From: an alpha proteobacterium IMCC14465
Lineage (GTDB): Bacteria; Pseudomonadota; Alphaproteobacteria; RS24
Direction of reading: 5' to 3'
Assembly (NCBI GenBank): GCA_000293845.2
Contig: ALYF01000003.1
Span: 744,001-808,000, forward strand
DNA: 64,000 bases
Below the pieces are notes generated by a model that searched no databases, was not told the origin of the DNA, and saw only the letters and a list, made by a program, of their open reading frames with translations. Shown here piece after piece: positions 43,758 to 52,382 of the stretch (position 1 is the first letter of the stretch; each line of letters starts with the position of its first letter). A program made the translations under genes and the position numbers.

Positions 43758-44144
43758 ATGGCAGTTCAAGGTGTTCAACCTTTTCAAATGTTTATCATGG
43801 TGGTGTTTTTAGCCGCGCTGGTGACCATATGGTTGATTGTTAAGCAATATAGCGGGCGTATCCGTAATAAGTTGCATGCTGATCGTCGTATTGAGGTCAT
43901 GCAGGAATTGTCGCTTGGCACGAATGAGAGTCTTCGGATTATTCGTGTTGATGAGCAGGAGTTTATTCTCCATGCCGCCAAAAATGGCCCAGCGAGCCTG
44001 CACCCGCTTAATCAGCTTGTCACTCAATCCCTTCCTCAACAAACCGGTATTGAGAGCCTCCTGTCGGCTTCTAATAGTCAGGCGCCTGTTCCAGAAGAAG
44101 ACATTCCTGCTTTTCTGCTGAAAAAGAAAACGAGGGGCAGATAA
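43758..44144 (+). CDS. fliO: Flagellar export protein FliO
   Basis: 128 residues. FliO is a small inner-membrane protein that helps FliP assemble in the export gate. One membrane helix near residues 10-28 (MFIMVVFLAALVTIWLIV) is followed by a cytoplasmic FliO domain (RRIEVMQELSLGTNESLRII, then VDEQEFILHAAKNG). It is preceded by AGGAGG and overlaps fliP by one base. Sequence conservation is low, but size, topology and gene order all fit. Confidence 0.85.
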   Translation: MAVQGVQPFQMFIMVVFLAALVTIWLIVKQYSGRIRNKLHADRRIEVMQELSLGTNESLRIIRVDEQEFILHAAKNGPASLHPLNQLVTQSLPQQTGIESLLSASNSQAPVPEEDIPAFLLKKKTRGR

Positions 44145-44911
44145 TGCGTATAGTATTTTACATTCTCGCGCTGATTTGTGTCGCTTTAGTCCCGTCGCCG
44201 GTTCTGGCGCAGGGGGCTGCCACTTTGGTAGAAGGCCTGCCCGCGTTAAGCGTCAGTTCCGACCAGGACGGTCAGACGACTTATTCATTGTCTTTGCAAA
44301 TTCTGGCGCTGATGACGGCCTTGACGGTTCTGCCGTCTCTCGTGCTGGGCATGACGTCGTTTACGCGTATCATTATTGTGTTGTCCATTCTGCGTCAGGC
44401 GATGGGGACACAGCAGACACCCCCTAATCAGGTGTTGATTGCCATTGCCTTGTTTTTGAGTTTCTTCATCATGACGCCGACCTTCAATATGATGAACGAA
44501 CAAGTGCTGACCCCGTATCTGGATGGGAAAATGCCTGCTGAGACAGCGCTGGAAGACGGTTCGACCATCATGAAAAAATTCATGGTTCGGAATACGCGCA
44601 AGGATGATTTGACCATGTTTGCTGAAATGGCTGGAGAGTCCGGTTATGAGACGCAAGCCGATGTGCCGTTTTCGATTATTTTACCAGCCTTTATCACCTC
44701 GGAATTGAAAACTGCGTTCCAAATTGGCTTTTTGCTTTTCCTGCCATTTCTGGTCATTGATATGGTTATTGCCTCCATTTTGATGTCGCTGGGTATGATG
44801 ATGCTCAGTCCCATGCTTGTGGCCTTGCCGTTTAAATTATTGCTCTTCGTGCTTGTGGATGGGTGGTCCATGACGGTCGAAGCGCTGGTTGCCGCCTATT
44901 CGGCGGGCTAG
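44144..44911 (+). CDS. fliP: Flagellar export gate protein FliP
   Basis: 255 residues with a cleavable signal (FYILALICVALVPSPVLAQG). FliP pentamers form the core of the export gate. LGMTSFTRIIIVLSILRQAM, QTPPNQVLIAIALFLSFFIM and IDMVIASILMSLGMMMLSPM are family hallmarks. It overlaps fliO by one base and is followed by fliQ after eight bases. Confidence 0.97.
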   Translation: MRIVFYILALICVALVPSPVLAQGAATLVEGLPALSVSSDQDGQTTYSLSLQILALMTALTVLPSLVLGMTSFTRIIIVLSILRQAMGTQQTPPNQVLIAIALFLSFFIMTPTFNMMNEQVLTPYLDGKMPAETALEDGSTIMKKFMVRNTRKDDLTMFAEMAGESGYETQADVPFSIILPAFITSELKTAFQIGFLLFLPFLVIDMVIASILMSLGMMMLSPMLVALPFKLLLFVLVDGWSMTVEALVAAYSAG

Positions 44912-44919
44912 GAGTTATT

Positions 44920-45186
44920 ATGGGATTTGATGCAAATGTAGAAATTCTGCGCATGGCTTTTTGGCAGATTATCATGGCAGCCGGGCCTGTTTTGGCAATT
45001 GCGCTGGCTGTGGGTCTGACTATCGGTATTATTCAGGCCGCGACTTCTATTAATGAAATGACACTGAGTTTTGTGCCAAAGCTGATTATTGTGCTTGTCA
45101 GTTTTGCCTTGTTGGCGAATTTTATGCTTATCCGCCTCACTGATTATTTCGCTTTTATTTTTGACCGGATCAGTACGCTTGGGTAA
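44920..45186 (+). CDS. fliQ: Flagellar export gate protein FliQ
   Basis: 88 residues from the ATG at 44920, chosen because GGAG lies five bases upstream; longer readings would overlap fliP without support. Two membrane helices: IIMAAGPVLAIALAVGLTIG and LTPK-type region followed by LIIVLVSFALLANFMLIRLT. IIQAATSINEMTLSFVPKL is the conserved FliQ loop. Confidence 0.95.
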   Translation: MGFDANVEILRMAFWQIIMAAGPVLAIALAVGLTIGIIQAATSINEMTLSFVPKLIIVLVSFALLANFMLIRLTDYFAFIFDRISTLG

Positions 45187-45189
45187 CGC

Positions 45190-46008
45190 ATGGACACGTT
45201 GGTAGCCTCAAATCTGCCGGGTATGCCCGGCCTTGATTTACAAAGTCTGATGGGATGGCTTGCCCGCTATTTCGTCGTCAGTATCCGAATGGCTGCTTTC
45301 TTCCTTGCTGCGCCTTTTTTTGGCGCCCGCTATATTTCGCCGACAATTCGCATTGTGTTTGCCATGGTGGTGGCGATGTTTGTTTTCCCCAGAGTAGATG
45401 CGCCATCAGCAGAGGTGATTATTTCCGGCTATGGCCTGATGATGATTATGGGAGAGCTGATATTTGGCGTGGGGTGCGGGTTAATCCTATATATATGGTT
45501 TACCGCAGCTGCTCTGGCAGGTGAAAAAATTGCCACCAGTGCCGGGCTTGGTTTCGCGACACAGATGGATCCAAACTCCAGTGGTCAAACGCCTGTTGTG
45601 TCGCAGATTTTGACCTTGTTTTTGACGGTTATCTTTTTGTCTTTAAATGGTCATTTGGTGGTGATTGGTATGATGCTGGAATCCTATCAGCGGTTTCCGG
45701 TTGGTGGCATGGGGGATATTACCATGCTGATAGAAGGTGGTATTTCTGCGGCAGGTTATATGTTCTTGACGGCGACGATGATTATGTTGCCTGTCGTGAC
45801 ACTGTTGCTGATGATTAATATCACCATTGGTATTATCACGCGCTCTGCACCTCAGTTGAATTTGTTTTCCTTCGGTTTTCCGATTTCGCTTTTGGGTGTG
45901 TTTGTTATTTTATTTTTATCAACGACAAATCTTGGTTATGCCTTATCAGACCTCGTGCAGGAAATACTGAACCATTTTGAAACCATAATCGGGGGCGTGA
46001 ATGGCTGA
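45190..46008 (+). CDS. fliR: Flagellar export gate protein FliR
   Basis: 272 residues, a multi-pass membrane protein of the export gate core. RMAAFFLAAPFFGARYISPT near the start, AALAGEKIATSAGLGFATQM in the middle and NITIGIITRSAPQLNLFSFG with FPISLLGVFVILFLS near the end are typical. It overlaps flhB by eight bases, so the two are translationally coupled. Confidence 0.96.
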   Translation: MDTLVASNLPGMPGLDLQSLMGWLARYFVVSIRMAAFFLAAPFFGARYISPTIRIVFAMVVAMFVFPRVDAPSAEVIISGYGLMMIMGELIFGVGCGLILYIWFTAAALAGEKIATSAGLGFATQMDPNSSGQTPVVSQILTLFLTVIFLSLNGHLVVIGMMLESYQRFPVGGMGDITMLIEGGISAAGYMFLTATMIMLPVVTLLLMINITIGIITRSAPQLNLFSFGFPISLLGVFVILFLSTTNLGYALSDLVQEILNHFETIIGGVNG

Positions 46009-47161
46009 AAATAATTCAGATGAAGCCCAGGAGAAAACCGAGGAACCAACCCAGCGGCGAATAGACAAGGCTAAAGAAGACGGTCAGATTTTGACCTCCA
46101 AAGAAGTTTTTGTGTTCGCCAATATTTCAATGGGATTGCTGGTGATTTTGTTAACCCTCAACTATGGCGGGGCGGGGCTTTCAAGTTGGTCGACTTTGTT
46201 CAGATTGGATACGGTTGATAAATTGGATGAGCTTATTGCCAGTAAATTGATTGATAGTCTTTGGATTATTTTTCAGACTTCTCTCGTTATCGGTGTGCCG
46301 CTCATCATTGCGAATATTTTAACGCAGGCCGCCGTGGGGGGGCTTAATTTCGCGCCCAAAGCGATGAACTTCAAGGGTAACAGAATGAATCCCATTTCTG
46401 GCCTCAAGCGCATGTTCTCTATGAAATCGCTGGTTGAATTGGGGAAATCAATTCTGAAAGTCACTTTGTTATTTGGTATCGCCACGGCGGTGATATTCCA
46501 AATTATGCCGGGGGTTTTAAATTTCCCGTCTCTGACATTACCAAAAATGCTTGAAGTTATGGCCTATGTCATTCCATTACTTATTGGTGCTTTGCTTGTT
46601 GTGCTGGCGATTATCGCCGCTATTGATTATTTCTGGCAACGCCATACCCACATCAATCAATTGCGTATGTCGCGTCAAGATTTGAAGGATGAATTTAAGC
46701 AGACAGAAGGCTCGCCCGAGGTAAAGGCTAAAATCAGACGCATGCAGTCCGAAACGGCCAGCCGTGGCGCGCAGCAAAGAGAGGCGCTGGATGATGTTGC
46801 CAATGCGACGGCAGTGATTACCAACCCGACCCATTTTGCTGTTGCGCTTAAATATGAGGTGGGTGATCAGTCAGCCCCGGTTATTCTCGCCATGGGTCGT
46901 GGGATTATCGCGCAACAAATTATTGAGCGCGCGGAAACGGCTCAAGTCAGTGTATTCCGCAGTCCTATTTTGGCGCGGGCGCTTTATTTTACCGGTGACA
47001 TTGGTTCAGAAATTTCACAAAGCCTGTATAATGCGGTAGCGGTTGTATTGGCGTATATTTACCGGCTTGAGAAGGGCGAAGCCCTCCAATTGCCGGATGT
47101 CGATGTGCCGGAAGATTTGCAGTTCAATGAATTTGGTAAGTTGTTGAGTGAGGAAACCTAA
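46001..47161 (+). CDS. flhB: Flagellar export switch protein FlhB
   Basis: 386 residues. FlhB controls the change from rod/hook to filament export by cleaving itself. DEAQEKTEEPTQRRIDKAKE at the N-terminus, four hydrophobic segments, GSPEVKAKIRRMQSE, and the autocleavage motif NPTH in VITNPTHFAVALKYE (about residue 270) are all present. The stop overlaps the ATG of the next gene (TAATG). Confidence 0.97.
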   Translation: MAENNSDEAQEKTEEPTQRRIDKAKEDGQILTSKEVFVFANISMGLLVILLTLNYGGAGLSSWSTLFRLDTVDKLDELIASKLIDSLWIIFQTSLVIGVPLIIANILTQAAVGGLNFAPKAMNFKGNRMNPISGLKRMFSMKSLVELGKSILKVTLLFGIATAVIFQIMPGVLNFPSLTLPKMLEVMAYVIPLLIGALLVVLAIIAAIDYFWQRHTHINQLRMSRQDLKDEFKQTEGSPEVKAKIRRMQSETASRGAQQREALDDVANATAVITNPTHFAVALKYEVGDQSAPVILAMGRGIIAQQIIERAETAQVSVFRSPILARALYFTGDIGSEISQSLYNAVAVVLAYIYRLEKGEALQLPDVDVPEDLQFNEFGKLLSEET

Positions 47162-47382
47162 TGACCAAACGCCGCCAGCATTCAAGTTTAGGTGATATGG
47201 TCAGCACGGCTGCCTTTTTAGGCATGTCGCTCTACCTTCTTCTTGCTGGCTTTGAACTTCAAGCCGATGGTCGTCTTGCTTCGGCAATAGGGGTTTGGAT
47301 GGCTGGCGGCTTATGTTTTGCCGGCAGTATACGCTATCCGATAGCGAAACTATATGACCGGCTAGAGCGGTTAAGAAAATGA
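47161..47382 (+). CDS. Small membrane protein coupled to flhB
   Basis: 73 residues, family not recognised. Two probable membrane helices: MVSTAAFLGMSLYLLLAGFE and AIGVWMAGGLCFAGSIRY, with basic ends. The ATG overlaps the flhB stop, and its own stop overlaps the next start (ATGA), so it is translated as part of the export-gate operon. The conservation of this tight coupling suggests a motility or stator-related role, but nothing in the sequence defines it. Confidence 0.75.
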   Translation: MTKRRQHSSLGDMVSTAAFLGMSLYLLLAGFELQADGRLASAIGVWMAGGLCFAGSIRYPIAKLYDRLERLRK

Positions 47383-47600
47383 CTGAAATTGATACCAAAA
47401 AAAGCTGTTTTCAGTGTCGTCATTTATTCGTTACGCATGACAAAAACAAGCGATGGGGATGCCGGAAATTTGGCTTTAAGTCACCTATTTTACCCGCCTA
47501 TGTGGTTTTATCGACAAGTGGCATGAAATGTGCAAGTTTTCAGAATAGGTCTTCAGGCAACAAAACCGCCAGTGTACGGAGTAAAGGTAGATTTGCATGA
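47379..47600 (+). CDS. Small four-cysteine protein, possible zinc ribbon
   Basis: 73 residues. The cysteines lie as CFQC (residues 10-13), WGCRKFGFKSPILPAYVVLS (Cys27) and GMKCASF (Cys50). Four conserved-looking cysteines in a small basic protein suggest a bound metal ion. I do not recognise the family. It overlaps both neighbours by four bases (ATGA at each junction), so it is translated with the flhB operon. Confidence 0.75.
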   Translation: MTEIDTKKSCFQCRHLFVTHDKNKRWGCRKFGFKSPILPAYVVLSTSGMKCASFQNRSSGNKTASVRSKGRFA

Positions 47601-48328
47601 GTAACAAGCTAAAACTTGTCCAAGAAGGGGTTAAACTGGCACTTGATGCTGCCGATGCAGCCGCCGATGTAACCGCCGAGTTTAACAAGGTTAAAGCCGA
47701 AAATATCGAACTCGTTAATAAGGTTTCCGGGTTTTATAAAAACTCTTGGATCATTGCCTTATTTGCTATTTTTAGTTCATTGAGTGCCTTTGGCATGTCA
47801 CTGTTTTTATATTTCGGCTCTGTTTCCGAACTCGAAACCCTGTCCAAAACCAACCGTCAGGCATTGGTTGTATTTGCTGAAAATGTTGAGAGTGTAAATA
47901 ACACCATCACAGAGGCCAAAGGTGTGTTTGACCGTCAGGTTGAAATCATCAATGCCAATAAAGAGATGATGGTTGCTATTCAGAATTTATCTGAAGAAGA
48001 TAAAAAATCACGTGAGGCGCTTGATACGCTTATCACAACAAATGCCCAAAGCATTCTGCAAACCCAGATTAAGGTTCAAAAAGAGCTTGAATCTGCCCTG
48101 AAGACGTTGCGCGTCGCACAGGAAAGATCGTCTAAATCTATTGAGAAGGTTGTGCTGAATAGCAGTAAGTCACAAAAAGGCTCAAATAATGCGCCCGTGA
48201 TTAAGTCATTACAAGAAGTCTTGTTATTACAGCAGAATATTAATAAAAAACTGGTCGAATTGGCTGACAGTAACTCTAAACTACTTAAAGAGGTACGCCT
48301 GTCCTCCAGACAGATACAGTATCCTTAA
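47597..48328 (+). CDS. Membrane-anchored coiled-coil protein
   Basis: 243 residues, family not recognised. A helical cytoplasmic N-terminus (LALDAADAAADVTAEFNKVK) is followed by one long hydrophobic stretch near residues 52-74 (WIIALFAIFSSLSAFGMSLF) and then about 165 residues of charged coiled-coil without enzymatic motifs (TKSNRQ-type heptads, ITEAKGVFDRQVEIINANKE, LQTQIKVQKELESALKTLRV). It resembles the general layout of methyl-accepting or motor accessory proteins but has no signalling tip. ATGA overlap with the preceding gene indicates co-translation. Confidence 0.75.
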   Translation: MSNKLKLVQEGVKLALDAADAAADVTAEFNKVKAENIELVNKVSGFYKNSWIIALFAIFSSLSAFGMSLFLYFGSVSELETLSKTNRQALVVFAENVESVNNTITEAKGVFDRQVEIINANKEMMVAIQNLSEEDKKSREALDTLITTNAQSILQTQIKVQKELESALKTLRVAQERSSKSIEKVVLNSSKSQKGSNNAPVIKSLQEVLLLQQNINKKLVELADSNSKLLKEVRLSSRQIQYP

Positions 48329-48343
48329 TGAGTGGTGGCATTT

Positions 48344-49150
48344 ATGTCAGATCAGTTATCTGATGATACATTTTCAGAGACACAAACCCTAAGCGATAAT
48401 GAGGGGCAGGCAGCCGGTTCGGTTGCCAAATCCTTTTTGCGTATTTCCAGCCTAGGGATGCGGTCGGTGGCGACAAGCTATCGTCTCAAGCCAGGCGATG
48501 TGATTGTCTGTCTTGACGGGGAATTCTTTTTTGGCAATGCAGAAGACTTCGAAGCCGCGCTTGATAAGAATGATAATAATTCCAGCCTGCTGACGATACA
48601 CCGTGAAGGGATTTTCTTTGAGGTGCTTGTTTCTGGTGCGCTGAGATGCGCTCTGGAATTTATCGAAGTCGAGAAGGTCAAAGAAATCCGCGAGGCTTTT
48701 AGCGGGCATGTCATTCATAAGAAATCTGAGTATAGAAACTTTGAAGTGCTGCGCGATATTCGCCGCAACTGCTCAATTTATGACACAACCCCGACGCCTC
48801 TGGCCGGGACATTCCCACCCCTCTGGTTGCTCCAGAACAGGTTGTGGGAACCGCTCATGGCGATAACACTCGCTTATTTCATTAGCTATGGTGTCAGCAT
48901 GACAATGTTTGCGTTGACCTATTTGTTATCGGCCTTTTATTTCAGCCGCGGGCAGATACATGTCTTGCGGAGTTACGCGCAGTTTCAGGAAAAGCAAATG
49001 TGGGTGGTTGTTGCGACCCGCACTATCCAGGAAGGGCAAATGCTCTGCCGGAAGCTGGACCCGTATTGCAAGTTTGCTTTCAGCCATGTCCCACCGCCCG
49101 AGCCGATGCCGGATCCTGACGATATGCTGGCAGATAAAAAAACCAGTTAA
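48344..49150 (+). CDS. Membrane protein with PDZ-like N-terminal domain
   Basis: 268 residues from the ATG at 48344 (an in-frame GTG lies four codons before). Residues about 30-95 resemble a PDZ domain: SFLRISSLGMRSVATSYRLK, then PGDVIVCLDGEFFFGNAEDF and LLTIHREGIFFEVLV. PDZ domains bind C-termini of partner proteins. Two membrane helices follow near residues 170-205 (PLMAITLAYFISYGVSMTMF, then LTYLLSAFYFSRGQ). The tail is proline/aspartate-rich. It is the last gene after flhB, convergent with motB. No catalytic protease motif is seen. Function unknown. Confidence 0.72.
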   Translation: MSDQLSDDTFSETQTLSDNEGQAAGSVAKSFLRISSLGMRSVATSYRLKPGDVIVCLDGEFFFGNAEDFEAALDKNDNNSSLLTIHREGIFFEVLVSGALRCALEFIEVEKVKEIREAFSGHVIHKKSEYRNFEVLRDIRRNCSIYDTTPTPLAGTFPPLWLLQNRLWEPLMAITLAYFISYGVSMTMFALTYLLSAFYFSRGQIHVLRSYAQFQEKQMWVVVATRTIQEGQMLCRKLDPYCKFAFSHVPPPEPMPDPDDMLADKKTS

Positions 49151-49158
49151 ATTATAGC

Positions 49159-50346
49159 TTAGTAGTTAATCTCGATCTCAATGCGTCTGTTCTTCCGACG
49201 CCCTTGAGCTGTTTCATTGGAATCAACCGGACGCTCTTCACCAAAGCTCATAGCTTGCAAGCGGTTGCCGTCTATTTTGCCGGAGCTTTGCAGCTCCTGA
49301 ACGACACTAGAAGCACGCGCGGCGGCAAGGTCCCAGTTATCTCTATATTGCGACCCGAAGACCAGCGGCATGTTATCCGTATGACCGGAGACATTAATAC
49401 GGCTTGTGCCTTCCTTATTAACCTCAGCAATTTGGTTCATGATGTCACGCGCTTTGCTCGTAAGGCTCGCTGAACCGGACGAAAAAGCGCCACCGGAACC
49501 AACTGTGACGACAACACGGTCATCCTCGCGGTCTACCGTCACAAGCCCCTGACCGATTTCCTGCTTCAAGGCGACCTTTAACGTATCTTCAGCAATTTCT
49601 GCGCGTTTATTCTGCTGCTCAGCTGTGCCTTGACCTGCGTTTTCTTTATTTTGCTGTTTTTGCATGGCTTCCATTGAATCAGCCAGCTTTGAAAGTTGTT
49701 GCTCAAGCCCCCCAAACACAACATCAGATTCGGATTTACCGGCTGCAGATTGTACTTTCTCAATAGCATCGAGGGTCTGGCTCAATAATTGTGGCAGGTC
49801 TTGTTCCTGCGATTCTTTTGGTGTGAAGTTGACGACAACTTTTTCGCCTAATGTTTCAACTTCAATCTCGCCCCGTGCGATCGCATCTTCCAGCGCTTTC
49901 ACAATATCTTTAGCACTCTGATTTTCTGAGGACTCTGCGGCATCGTCACTTTTTGATTGCTCTGAAAAGTCATCATCTTTGGTCTTATTTTGTTGCTCAA
50001 GTTTAGGTTGATTAATCTGCGTCGTCTGCTGAGTCATATTGTTGGTGACTGACGGAGACGGGGAAGGGCTGAAATTCAGGGACAGAATAGTTGTGCCCAT
50101 TGGCGGTTCAACAACTGGCGTAATACGCTGAACGCCAAATGCATTTTTCAACGAGCCGGAGATTTGTTTAAATTTCGGAACGTTAAATTCAGCGAATGAA
50201 AGAATAAGAACAAAAAACGCCATTAACAGTGTTGCCATATCGGCAAATGTTGCCATCCATGCAGGTGCACCGACGGGAGGACATTTGGGACATTCCTCCT
50301 CTTCGGTTTCTTCAACGTGTTCTTCTTCTTGTTCCTTAGCGACCAT
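49159..50346 (-). CDS. motB: Stator protein MotB (PomB-like, probably sodium-driven)
   Basis: 395 residues. MotB anchors the stator to peptidoglycan and carries the ion-binding aspartate. CPPVGAPAWMATFADMATLL contains Asp36 at the start of the single membrane helix. NVPKFKQISGSLKNAFGVQ follows, close to PomB of Vibrio. A long Gln/Glu/Ser-rich linker (residues about 100-170) leads to the C-terminal OmpA-like domain (INVSGHTDNMPLVFGSQYRD, RLQAMSFGEERPVDSNETAQ). The helix sequence and linker resemble sodium-type PomB more than proton-type MotB. It lies 38 bases after motA. Confidence 0.92.
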   Translation of the reverse strand: MVAKEQEEEHVEETEEEECPKCPPVGAPAWMATFADMATLLMAFFVLILSFAEFNVPKFKQISGSLKNAFGVQRITPVVEPPMGTTILSLNFSPSPSPSVTNNMTQQTTQINQPKLEQQNKTKDDDFSEQSKSDDAAESSENQSAKDIVKALEDAIARGEIEVETLGEKVVVNFTPKESQEQDLPQLLSQTLDAIEKVQSAAGKSESDVVFGGLEQQLSKLADSMEAMQKQQNKENAGQGTAEQQNKRAEIAEDTLKVALKQEIGQGLVTVDREDDRVVVTVGSGGAFSSGSASLTSKARDIMNQIAEVNKEGTSRINVSGHTDNMPLVFGSQYRDNWDLAAARASSVVQELQSSGKIDGNRLQAMSFGEERPVDSNETAQGRRKNRRIEIEINY

Positions 50347-50384
50347 AACTTAACCTGCCTTTTACAAATCTTTGTGGGGTGAAA

Positions 50385-51146
50385 CTAAGCAGCTTCAAGT
50401 TGCTCTTGGAGTTTCGGCGGCAGATTAGCCAGCATTTGATCCTGAATATTACGCGGGGACTCGCCGCGGGAAATATATTTCAAGCCGAGCACAACCATCT
50501 CACGATAGACAGTTTCATATGTCGTATAGCCTTCAAGCTTTGTCAGCATGGGCAAGAAGATAATATTGGCAATAATCGCGCCATACATAGTTGTTAGAAG
50601 GGCAACCGCCATCGCCGGGCCAATGGCCTTTGGATCCGCCATGTTACCTAACATAAGCACCAGGCCGATAAGCGTTCCGATCATGCCCATAGCCGGGCCA
50701 ATATCAATCCATGCCTTGACCACATCCTGATTTGTCTGGTGGCGCATTTTCATGGATTTAATTTCCTGATTGAGTTGCTGTGTTAGCTTTGATTCATCAG
50801 CGCCATCAACGAGCATCTGAAGACCTTTTTCAAAAAACTTGTCCGGCACTTCCTGACCTTCAAGTGCCATCATGCCGTCTTTACGCGCAATTGAGGCCAG
50901 CTCAATCATGCGGGTAATCACATCTTCCTGTTTTTTCACAGGCGGCATAAAGGCTTTTGCCATAGCACCGAAACTGCCAAGGAAAGTCGGTAGGGGCGTT
51001 GTGTACATAACGGAAAAGAATGTGCCGCCAAAAACGATAAGAAGTGAAGGGATGTCAATAAATGGTCCGACGCCACCGCCGGATATCATTGCACCAATAA
51101 TCATGCCTACGGCACCCAAGAAACCAATTAACGAGGCAATATCCAT
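50385..51146 (-). CDS. motA: Stator protein MotA (PomA-like, probably sodium-driven)
   Basis: 253 residues, four membrane helices. Motifs DIPSLLIVFGGTFFSVMYTT, IGPAMGMIGTLIGLVLMLGN, and ADPKAIGPAMAVALLTTMYG followed by AIIANIIFLPML match the PomA/sodium branch closely. MotA surrounds MotB and pushes on FliG. It is first in the motA-motB operon behind a sigma-54-like promoter. Confidence 0.94.
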   Translation of the reverse strand: MDIASLIGFLGAVGMIIGAMISGGGVGPFIDIPSLLIVFGGTFFSVMYTTPLPTFLGSFGAMAKAFMPPVKKQEDVITRMIELASIARKDGMMALEGQEVPDKFFEKGLQMLVDGADESKLTQQLNQEIKSMKMRHQTNQDVVKAWIDIGPAMGMIGTLIGLVLMLGNMADPKAIGPAMAVALLTTMYGAIIANIIFLPMLTKLEGYTTYETVYREMVVLGLKYISRGESPRNIQDQMLANLPPKLQEQLEAA

Positions 51147-51183
51147 GGAACTGTCCTGTACAAAAAAAACTCAACTGTTAAAT

Positions 51184-51198
51184 GCAAATTCAATACCA
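51184..51198 (-). promoter_or_regulatory. Sigma-54 promoter for motA-motB
   Basis: Minus strand TGGT-N7-TTGC (plus-strand GCAA 51184-51187, ACCA 51195-51198). GG-N10-GC spacing is exact, with one mismatch to TGGC. It lies 38 bases before the motA start. Confidence 0.7.
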
Positions 51199-51318
51199 AT
51201 CTAAGCAGATTTACGAAATATTTGTTACCTGTAGTTTAAAATTAATCTCATTTTTTTAGTGATTTACCATATAATGGGGTCTCGTTGACTGCCCAAGGGC
51301 GTGACAGGGAATTAAGTA

Positions 51319-51858
51319 ATGGTGCAAATGGTAAGGTTTGATAAGCTTTTCAGCGTGTTTAAACAAAAGCGTTTTGCTTTATCTCTCTGCTTTTTATGCC
51401 TGCTGTTCTTTTCGTCATTATCAGATGCCTATGCGGATGATGATGCCTCAAAGTTTATGACGCGAGGGCAGATAGTCATTGACCTTGAATTTGGTATTGA
51501 ATGGTTGCGCTGCAGTATCGGTCAACGCTGGAATGGCGAAAACTGCATCGGGGAAATTCTAAAAATCTCAGTTGAAACAGCTGACCAGGCCATCTCTCAG
51601 GCCAATGAACAGCTTGGGGCAGGCTGGCGTCTGCCAACCAAGGACGAACTATCTGCGCTGGTTTGTGACACGTGTTCGGGTTTAAAAATTAATGAAGACA
51701 TATTCCCCGACACTTTTGGCGGGCCTTACTGGACCTCCGATACGAACCGCCTTGCGCCGCGGCATCAATGGACGGTGAATTTTTTCACAGGCCATAGCTA
51801 TGGTCGTTTTTTCCCGTCTCAGGAAATGGCTGTTAGATTGGTGCGCAATCGCCTTTAA
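51319..51858 (+). CDS. Exported DUF1566 (Lcl C-terminal-like) domain protein
   Basis: 179 residues. A basic start and hydrophobic core (FALSLCFLCLLFFSSLSDAY) form a signal peptide cleaved near residue 40, with no lipobox. The mature part has the DUF1566 pattern: DLEFGIEWLRCSIGQRWNGE, then AGWRLPTKDELSALVC and YWTSDTN, ending with a FFPSQEMAVRLVRN segment. Four cysteines may form disulfides. The domain is common on bacterial surfaces; function is not established. It lies between motA and rpoN with no sigma-54 site. Confidence 0.8.
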   Translation: MVQMVRFDKLFSVFKQKRFALSLCFLCLLFFSSLSDAYADDDASKFMTRGQIVIDLEFGIEWLRCSIGQRWNGENCIGEILKISVETADQAISQANEQLGAGWRLPTKDELSALVCDTCSGLKINEDIFPDTFGGPYWTSDTNRLAPRHQWTVNFFTGHSYGRFFPSQEMAVRLVRNRL

Positions 51859-51876
51859 TGGCTCTAGAAAGTGGCT

Positions 51877-52107
51877 TTAAAGGTTTTCTTCATCCTCGGG
51901 GAAAAACCGCCACAGAATAACTTTACCTAAAAAACCAAGCATGCCACCAATCATAATAATAGCTGCGACAAGCTCCGGTGTGACATGGCGCAGATAGACG
52001 AGCTTATCGCCGCCCAGCAGACCAATCAGGGCAAGCATCACAACACCAAGGATAAAAAATCTGATGACGAAACATCTACGACAGGGTTGTTTTTCCGGTT
52101 TACTCAT
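51877..52107 (-). CDS. Small two-helix membrane protein with sigma-54 promoter
   Basis: 76 residues, family not recognised. A basic, Cys-containing start (KQPCRRC) leads into two membrane helices: FFILGVVMLALIGLLGG and LVAAIIMIGGMLGFLGKVIL, ending with acidic PEDEENL. A consensus sigma-54 promoter is centred 50 bases upstream, so it is expected to be made with the flagellar genes. It is convergent with the DUF1566 gene and divergent from rpoN. This is the best evidence for a new motility component in this part of the window. Confidence 0.8.
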   Translation of the reverse strand: MSKPEKQPCRRCFVIRFFILGVVMLALIGLLGGDKLVYLRHVTPELVAAIIMIGGMLGFLGKVILWRFFPEDEENL

Positions 52108-52151
52108 AAAAATCTCTAAACAATTCTAAACGCAAATCACCTGACTAATAT

Positions 52152-52166
52152 GCAAACAAAGTGCCA
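52152..52166 (-). promoter_or_regulatory. Sigma-54 promoter for 76-aa membrane protein
   Basis: Minus strand TGGC-N7-TTGC (plus-strand GCAA 52152-52155, GCCA 52163-52166), GG-N10-GC spacing. It lies 45 bases before the start codon at 52107. Confidence 0.78.
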
Positions 52167-52382
52167 GCCCGCAAAGCGATAAATGACCAAAAGGCCTGTC
52201 CGTATTTTGACGGGGCAAATTTCCAGCATGCCATAAAATGGTTAAGATATTGTAAATATTCAGAATTTTTGTCGACTTCCTGACACTTGCCCCCGTCAAA
52301 TTGTTTTTTTGCATTCTTTTGTGAAGCTGTGAAATTTGTCCGCATACACCGCGTTGGTGCGTTTAGTTGAGTGGGGAAAGTT

